Positions 57,337 to 64,000 of a stretch of DNA of 64,000 bases are shown here, piece after piece; within the stretch, counting starts at the first letter, position 1; each line of letters opens with the position of its first letter. The translations under genes and the position numbers were made by a program. Below the pieces are notes generated by a model that saw only the letters and a list, made by a program, of their open reading frames with translations, made no database searches and was not told the DNA's origin. This stretch comes from Luidia sarsii. Its lineage: Eukaryota; Echinodermata; Asteroidea; Paxillosida; Luidiidae. Location: positions 15,967,273-16,031,272 of the forward strand of contig OX465112.1 of assembly GCA_949987565.1 (NCBI GenBank). The letters are read 5' to 3'.

Positions 57337-57429
57337 CCACTTCACACCGGGGACCAATTTCATAGAGCCGCTTAAGCGCCAAAATGTGCTTAAGCGCAAA
57401 AACTCATGATGCCACAGGATCCCCTTGCT

Positions 57430-57772
57430 AAAGATCTCTCTTTGATCTTTCCCCCTCTTGTCGCTAATCCCTACCCTACTCCTTGCCCTTCTCTTTGATC
57501 TTTCCCCCTCCTCTCACTAATCCCTACCCTACCCCTTGCCCTTCCCTTTGATCTCTCCCTACCAGCTTCACTCTTTGTCCTTTGTTTCTCATCCGTGTCC
57601 TATTCACTCTCCCCCCTTCCTTCGTGTACATGTATCTGTTTTGTCCTTGTCACTCTGCCTTTGAGAAAGGTCCTGCTAGGATTGAAACGTCAGGCCCACT
57701 AAATTTTAAGATTTACATTTTGGTAATTTTAGTCAGTAAGCAGTTTGCAACATTTTTGTATATCACCTTAAT
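57430..57772 (+). mobile_element. Dispersed retroelement tail, copy 3 (longest)
   Basis: About 340 bp: TTTGATCTTTCCCCCTCTTG, CTTCACTCTTTGTCCTTTGT, GTGTACATGTATCTGTTTTG, hammerhead-like core (57,657-57,695), then AGTCAGTAAGCAGTTTGCAA to TATATCACCTTAA. Downstream of POT1, same strand. Confidence 0.75.
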
Positions 57773-58094
57773 AAATGAATTAATTTATTTTAGAATTTTC
57801 CCGAGTTGCATCAGTGCCGACTATGTTACTCTAACAAATTGTTTATATAACAACCAGTTTTGTAAAAATAAATATTACACACATACTGTAAATTTACATT
57901 ATAACTTTACATCTGTGGTATGATCTGTTATGCAGTTGGTCATGGTTTAGATCCCAATATTTTGAATGTCTGAATAATTTGTAATTTTACATTTCAGGAA
58001 TGTGATATGCATGCCTTCTGTTTAGGGGCCAACTTGCAAAGGAGATGCCTCAACTTTCCCAAAACAATTAATATGTTAAATGTATTTATTTATT

Positions 58095-58610
58095 AAAAAT
58101 TTACAAGCCCTACAAAAATCTACAAGCCCTACTCTACTAGGCTACAAAAAAGAAATCTATAAGCCCTACACAAATCTACAAGTACAAGCCCTACAAAAAT
58201 CTACAAGCCCTACTCTACTAGGCTACAAAAAAGACATTTTATTTATTTATTAAAAATCTATAAGCCCTACAAAAATCTACAAGCCCTACAAAAATCTACA
58301 AGCCCTACAAAAAATCTACAAGCCCTACAAAAAATCTACAAGCCCTACGAAAAACTCTACAAGCCCTACAAAAAATCTACAAGCCCTACAAAAAATCTAC
58401 AAGCCCTACAAAAAATCTACAAGCCCTACAAAAAATCTACAAGCCCTACAAAAAATCTACAAGCCCTACAAAAATCTACAAGCCCTACCAAAAATCTACA
58501 AGCCCTACAAAAATCTACAAGCCCTACAAAAAATCTACAAGCCCTACAAAAAATCTACAAGCCCTACAAAATATCTACAAGCCCTACACAAATCTACAAT
58601 TTGTACAAGC
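58095..58610. repeat. 20-bp tandem satellite
   Basis: About 25 copies of ATCTACAAGCCCTACAAAAA, varying between 19 and 21 bp in the A-run. The first part is interrupted by a 100-bp duplication with CTCTACTAGGCTACAAAA. Confidence 0.95.
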
Positions 58611-58974
58611 TCTACTAGGTTACTAAAAAGAAATTCCGCTTTTGGACATTTTAGTCAGGAAGCAAAGTGCAACATTTTCAATAAATGAAAGGGAAGAGTG
58701 TGTATCAAAGTGGCCAAGCAAGACTGTACATATTGCCTTATTGTAACATAATTGGGGAAGGAAATGCCATTCAATTGGCACATTCACAAGTTTGTTTAAC
58801 CCTGTTTCCTGTTTGAAACTGTATGAAACTGTATGGTAGAGAGTGTTAATCTAGTTTTAAAGGAAAGATGCTATGCCTTGTTAGGAAGTGTACATTCACC
58901 ACCTTAATATTAATGCAACAAGAAAAGATAAATGGAAACAGGACCCCCTTCATTTTATGTATGGAAAGTCATGA

Positions 58975-58980
58975 AATAAA
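58975..58980 (+). terminator. Candidate POT1 polyadenylation signal
   Basis: AATAAA in ATGAAATAAAGCCGC followed by a GT-rich stretch (TCTTTGTGTTGG) 20-30 nt downstream, a usual metazoan arrangement. It would give a 3' UTR of about 1.6 kb made largely of repeats. Confidence 0.4.
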
Positions 58981-59625
58981 GCCGCTTATTTTGGAAAGTC
59001 TTTGTGTTGGAATTTTATTCATTTTTGATATTGTGGTTTGACCCTTTCAAGTTTCATTATCTGTTACAATAGGAAAAGGATGTAAACCTTAAACAAATGG
59101 AGCTTGAGGTTCAATCACCTAGCACGACCTTTCTCAAAATTATAAACTCATGAATATGCATAAGCATCAGCAGGAGCAACCTCCAGGAAGAATATCGTTG
59201 CCGGGTAATGAAATCTTATCTACCTGCAGACGATAGGGACATGGCATCACATGCCCCTGGAAAGATAAAATAAAGGAACTGTATCTCTATTTCCTGCCAC
59301 AATAATATTCTCTATCTACTCGAGATTCAAACTGCAGCCCAGGAATTCAGTCATTTTAAGTTGATAATTATGGTCAGAAACTCACCATAACTCCCAAAAG
59401 TTTGAAGAAGCCGCTTTGTGTGAAAAAAATAATAATCATAGACAATAACATAAAAATGTCAAGTTTTTGTCAATAGAGGTCGCCCTTCCCCGCTGACGAT
59501 CATTTTCACCGAGCAGCCTGTCAACAAAGTGCTACTGTATCCTGGCCTGTGGTAGTACACTAGGGAAAATCTAATTTATATAGAATTTATTTAAGTTCAA
59601 CTAAAGTAACAACAGACCGGCCAGA

Positions 59626-62600
59626 ATGGAGGAATCGGACCCAATTTATGGCGGAATAGAAGGGTAAGTCGTCATTTCCCGGTCGGAACTTAAGCCAGTC
59701 ACTGAGTCAGTCATTTTGTTACAGTGGGCCCCTTGACTTGAGTTGAGCGGGCCCCTTGTTACAGCGTAGTTCGAGTAACTTGGACCCGACAAGTCACCCT
59801 TTTTGTATCGAATTTTGAAATGTTGAGGGTCCTCAGTACTTAGTACTAGTAGTAGTACTGTAGTAGTATTAATAATAATAATACATGTACTAGTACTTAT
59901 TGTAGTAGTAGTAATAGTAAATCAGTATCACCATAGTATCACAATCTTGGCAATTTTTTTTCATACTTTACTTTTTAAAAGTTTAGTTTATCCATGTTCA
60001 TGAACTTGATGGAGCTATATAAAGGATCTTCCACAGTTTATCTCATAAAATAAATGATGTTATTGAACTCATTAACAACTCATACCACGCTCATCATACC
60101 AACTGTTTTTGTCCCACCCCCCGTTAATTTATTTCCTGTTGAAACGCTGGGCCCATCCTGGGTCTTTGAATGCGGCTGGCCATGGCGTCTCAGGGGTGCC
60201 ACTCATTCTAAGATGGTTCTGATGCGAGGTGACGGCTCCGTGCTCGCCTGGTCGGAAGGACCGAGCACAAACCACTGGGTAAGACTAAGAAAAAGTAAGA
60301 GGGTTCGTCCGAGTGTTTAGCTGGTTCGTTTTTTGTTTCGCAGTGGCTGTTGTTACGGCAGTCGTGCGTGTGGTTCCCTGACTTGAATTGTATTTCGTCA
60401 GCATTGCAGGCTGGTTGAACCAGTCTATTAGCTGATAGTCTGGTTCCAAGAGCTAAACATCCTGACAAATACTGTGAAGTCAGGGAACCACACGGACGAC
60501 TGCCGTAACAACAGCCACTGCGTTTTTGTTTGTTTTTAATTTTGGAAAATGGCAAAAAAAAAATTGTTGACTGGACCGGGACTTGAACCTGAGACCTCTG
60601 GTTTTGCTTACCATCACTCTATACAGCCCCTACTACAGTACTGTAGGTGCTGGTCTTTCCATTTAAATGATCATTGCCTGGGTGTGGGATCCTAGTGAGA
60701 AGCATTCATCAATTAACTCATAATTATCTCAACGGATCACGCCCCGGTTTTCATTCAGATGCAAACAAACAATCGGTTGTAGCTGCTATGGTTCAGGCCT
60801 CAGGGATCGCACACAGTGGATGCAGATATCTTTTTTGAAAACCGACTGGAAGAAAAACAATTTCAAGCCTTTTGTTAGAATGGCCGAGAACAAATCAGAC
60901 TGGACCTGGACTTGATAAACCCGATCCTGTGGCTGAAAGTACATGTAGTTTGAGTCTGAGTACCTCAGCTGCCCAGCCCTTTCGTTGCAAAGTTGTGTCC
61001 TCGACAAAAGAGTGTCCTTCCCCAAATAGTCCCATCGTCAGTGATCATGGGTATTTTTTACATGGTGTTTTGTTCACAGCTGATCGGAGTGGACCAGTGC
61101 CTGGTCAACATCAACGAAATGGCCGTCGAAGCGAAGAAGTCGGCCGGCCTGGATGAGAACAAACCACTCAGGGCACTGGTAAGATTGTCAGCAGGGAAAG
61201 TTTCAGAATCCGGCCTCACCAGCCTAACCCTCTCTCTCCCCCGCCCCTCTTGAAACAAACTCGCAAAGCAATTCCAAGTGGTAGGAATTATCTTTCATCT
61301 AAAGCATTCAGAACACAGGCTAACCACATGTCAGGATCTGCTTCCCATTCTGCCTAAAGGCCGCCGCACACGAGAGCTATCTGCTGAGCAAAAATTATCT
61401 CGAGGTCGTGAGCTCAGCATGTAGCTCTCGTGTGCACTGATCTTTTGGTGAGATTTCTGCCTCAAGAGGCCATGAGACCAATATCTATCCCGTGCGACTT
61501 GAGCTACGTCCTGAGGAAAAAATATATTTTTGGAAGCCTTCACGTGAACAGTCGCCGCACACGACGAGTTTTGATCCACGAGAGGCGAAAAAAATCAAAC
61601 AGGATAGGTATCGGTCTCACTGCCTCTTGAGGCAGAAATCTCACCAAAAGTTCAGCGCACACAGCTACGCGCTGAGCTAACGACCTCGAGATAATTTTTG
61701 CTCAGCAGATAGCTCTCGTGTGCGGCGGCCTTAAGACTGAAATGCCATGCCCTGTCAGCTTTTCCAAAATTTCTCAAATTTAGAGTGCTTGATGTTTTGA
61801 TCCAAGCAGGACATTTCTCAAATGCCAATTTCTTGAAGTTGCTACCCATTCTTTTTCCAACTGACCCATCCTTCACCCCAACCCACACTCATCCACCCTG
61901 CACCCAATCAACCCAACCTCTTCCCCCAACAAACCCTACCTCTACCTAAATTAACCTTCGGTACCCACTACCTCAACCAACCCACTTTGAATACCCTGAC
62001 CAACCCATCCTCAACCTAAACTTCACCCTACCGTATGAACCCACCCTCCACCCAAACTAACCCACTCTCTACTCCTGCCAAACCATCCTCCACCCAACCT
62101 ACCCTCTACCCAATCAACCCACCCTCTTCCCAAATTAACCCACCCTCTTCCTCCTCAAACCCACCCACTATCCCAACCAAACCATCCACTACCCAACCTA
62201 CCCTCTACCCAATCAACCCATCCTCAATTCCAAACCAACCAATCCACCCAACCAACACTATACCCTAAACATCCCACCCTTAACCCAACCCTATCCCTAT
62301 CCCAACCGATCAACCCTCCACCCCAATCAACCCTGAACTCTACCCCAATCAACCCTGAACTCGACCACAATCAACCCTGAACTCTACCCCAATCAACCCT
62401 GAACTCTACCAAAGCAACCCTGAACTCTACCCCAATCAACCCTGAACTCTACCCCAATCAACCCTGAACTCTACCCCAATCAACCCTGAACTCTACCCAA
62501 AGCAACCCTGAACTCTACCCCAATCAACCCTGAACTCTACCCCAATCAACCCTGAACTCTACCCCAATCAACCCTGAACTCTACCCCAATTAACCCTGAA

Positions 62601-63264
62601 TTCTACCCCAATCAACCCTGAACTCTACTCAAATCAACCCTAAACTCTACCCCAATCAACCCTGAACTCTACTCCAATCAACCCTGAACTCTACCCAAAG
62701 CAACCCTGAACTCTACCCCAATCAACCCTGAACTCTACCCAATCAACCCTGAACTCTACCCCAATCAACCCTGAACTCTACCCCAATCAACCATGAACTC
62801 TACCCAAAGCAACCCTGAACTCTACCCCAATCAACCCTGAACTCTACCCCAATCAACCATGAACTCTACCCAATCAACCCTGAACTCTACTCCAATCAAC
62901 CCTGAACTCTACCCCAATCAACCCTGAACTCTACCCCAATCAACCCTGAACTCTACCCCAATCAACCCTGAACTCTACCCCAATCAACCCTGAACTCTAC
63001 CCAAAGCAACCCTGAACTCTACCCAAAGCAACCCTGAACTCTACCCCAATCAACCCTGAACTCTACCCCAATCAACCCACTTTACCCGAACCACCCCTTT
63101 CCTCCAAACCCTCCTATCACAGGGTTTGTCTCTGAGCGGTGGTGAGCAGGAGGGAGGCAAGAGGCGAGTCATTGAGGGCATGAAGGCACGCTTCCCCAAC
63201 GTCAGTGAGAAGTACCACATGTGCACGGACACCTTCGGAGCCATAGCAACAGCCTGCGAAGCAG
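59626..63264 (+). CDS. NAGK: N-acetyl-D-glucosamine kinase, 5' four exons (partial)
   Basis: Cytosolic kinase that phosphorylates GlcNAc to GlcNAc-6-phosphate in amino-sugar salvage. Exons: 59,626-59,663; 60,194-60,278; 61,080-61,178; 63,123-63,264. Phases 2, 0, 0, 1 agree, giving 121 codons plus 1 nt; the gene runs off the window. Motifs: the phosphate-binding loop IYGGIEGGATHSK (residues 7-19) of the ASKHA/hexokinase fold, sugar-site GPSTNHWLIG, GLSLSGGEQE, and CTDTFGAIATA with Asp110, equivalent by alignment to the catalytic Asp107 of human NAGK (from memory). The usual family loop is GGGT, here GGAT. Human NAGK has about 344 residues, so roughly a third is seen. The last visible donor is GCAG|GTAAAC. 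Confidence 0.93.
60339..60522. mobile_element. 184-bp foldback element in NAGK intron 2
   Basis: About 46-bp inverted arms: CGCAGTGGCTGTTGTTACGG... and ...CCGTAACAACAGCCACTGCG. TTTTTGTTT flanks both sides and could be a 9-bp target duplication, although T-rich chance identity is possible. Confidence 0.8.
60570..60745 (-). mobile_element. SINE-like copy
   Basis: Minus-strand tRNA-like segment (GACTGGACCGGGACTTGAAC on +) plus the body GAAGCATTCATCAATTAACT. NAGK intron 2. Confidence 0.6.
61358..61731. mobile_element. 374-bp Harbinger-like foldback MITE
   Basis: Ends AGGCCGCCGCACACGAGAGC and its reverse complement, with inverted identity continuing about 60 bp (ATCTGCTGAGCAAAAATTAT). TAA flanks both sides (61,355-61,357 and 61,732-61,734), matching the 3-bp TWA duplication of PIF/Harbinger elements. 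Further inverted sub-repeats occur inside. NAGK intron 3. Confidence 0.85.
62320..63080. repeat. 22-bp minisatellite in NAGK intron 3
   Basis: About 34 copies of CCCCAATCAACCCTGAACTC plus TA, preceded at 61,860-62,320 by looser CCAACC-rich sequence from which it probably arose. A recurrent variant has CCAAAGCAACC. Confidence 0.95.
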
Positions 63265-63317
63265 GTAAACACTGTACAAATGCTCTGATCTAAGGTTGTT
63301 CAATATTTCGATATATC

Positions 63318-63483
63318 TTAAGGTGATATACAAAAATGTTGCAAACTGCTTACTGACTAAAATTACCAAAATGTAAATCTAAAATTGAGTGGGCCTGACG
63401 TTTCGATCCTAGCAGGACCTTTCTCAAAGGCCTTTGAGAAAGGTCCTGCTAGGATCGAAACGTCAGGCCCACTCAATTTTAGA
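63318..63483. mobile_element. Recent insertion containing a perfect 112-bp palindrome
   Basis: Flanked by the 12-bp direct repeat TTTCGATATATC at 63,306-63,317 and 63,484-63,495. Inside is an inverted retroelement tail (TTAAGGTGATATACAAAAAT ...). The arms 63,375-63,430 and 63,431-63,486 are exactly complementary with no spacer (the last three bases overlap the duplication). Each arm contains one hammerhead-like core. Confidence 0.9.
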
Positions 63484-63486
63484 TTT

Positions 63487-64000
63487 CGATATATCGTGAT
63501 ATCACGATATCGCTTTCCAGCGATTATCATATCGAGCACATTTCAGGATATCGCGATATTTTCAATCGAAAAAAGTATCACGATATCGAAAAATAATTAT
63601 GGTTTCCAAACCCCATTATCGCCTGTCTGTAAGCTTGTATAGCGTGGCCATCAGAGAGATCTTGAAGGGCAATAAGCTTTCGTTAGTAAAAACAACGAAA
63701 AACCCGAAACCAAAAGGGGAGAGGAGCGCCAGCCAGCCATTTGACTCTTGCATTACGCGCGGTCTCCACAAAGGCAATGCGTCGGCAATAGACCCACTGC
63801 AAGTACAAGCTCACTTCCGGTGTTGGTAGCACACTTTTCGTACAGCGCGAACTCGGCACGCTGGGCACGAACAGCGACTCATGTTTGGGACATTTTCCCC
63901 CATGTGGCCTACATAAGTTATCCGATCGTTTACGATATTATCCAGGCTGCAAAAATTGCAGATTCAATTTCCTACCGATGTCTCCCATTGCAGCCAAATA
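63487..64000. other. NAGK intron 4, start
   Basis: 63,487-63,595 is rich in CGATATCG/GATATC palindromes (for example CGATATATCGTGATATCACG). After that nothing recognisable up to the window end. Confidence 0.5.

Larger units (their letters stand above)
57337..59625. other. POT1 3' UTR and POT1-NAGK intergenic region
   Basis: Starts 11 bp before a MITE fragment (57,347-57,423) and continues with a retroelement tail (57,430-57,772) and a 20-bp satellite (58,095-58,610). An AATAAA at 58,975-58,980 with TTTGTGTTGG about 23 nt later is the best polyadenylation candidate for POT1. AATAAA at 57,770 is an earlier option. The NAGK promoter should lie in 59,000-59,625. Confidence 0.45.

Overview
This is animal nuclear DNA, not prokaryotic. 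The genes are split by many short GT-AG introns, about half of the window is tandem or interspersed repeat, and the proteins resemble vertebrate orthologues moderately well. I read it as a marine invertebrate, probably a deuterostome such as an echinoderm. That placement is inference: no marker gene fixes the phylum.

Layout. (1) 1-21,600 is gene-poor. It holds a 29-bp minisatellite, long polypurine/polypyrimidine blocks that are GA-rich or CT-rich on the + strand, and one recognisable gene: an ATOH8/Net-type bHLH transcription factor (minus strand, first coding exon 4,231-5,493). (2) 21,632-41,350 is a complete KANSL3 (NSL3) gene on the minus strand: 14 coding exons whose phases all join, giving 1,508 codons. 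(3) 43,505-57,336 is a complete POT1 gene on the plus strand: 17 coding exons, 1,056 codons. It has an extra N-terminal domain in front of the usual OB1-OB2-OB3 and a very large insert in OB3. (4) 59,626 to the window end is the 5' part of an N-acetylglucosamine kinase gene (NAGK), with four exons seen.

KANSL3 and POT1 are head to head, with 2.15 kb between their start codons. POT1 and NAGK are in the same direction, 2.3 kb apart. ATOH8 is a developmental regulator, KANSL3 is a subunit of the NSL histone acetyltransferase complex, POT1 binds telomeric single-stranded DNA and NAGK salvages GlcNAc. Nothing suggests a joint pathway beyond a possible shared KANSL3/POT1 promoter.

Introns and intergenic DNA are full of repeats: minisatellites of 15, 20, 22, 29 and 35 bp, a hexanucleotide array present in both orientations, several MITE families with clear inverted ends, a tRNA-related SINE, a THAP-encoding element with ~200-bp inverted arms, and a dispersed retroelement tail that can be folded as a hammerhead-ribozyme-like RNA. 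The points most worth follow-up are the extra POT1 domain, the hydrolase-like residues in KANSL3, the hammerhead-like repeat with its perfect 112-bp palindromic copy, and the GC-AG intron in POT1.
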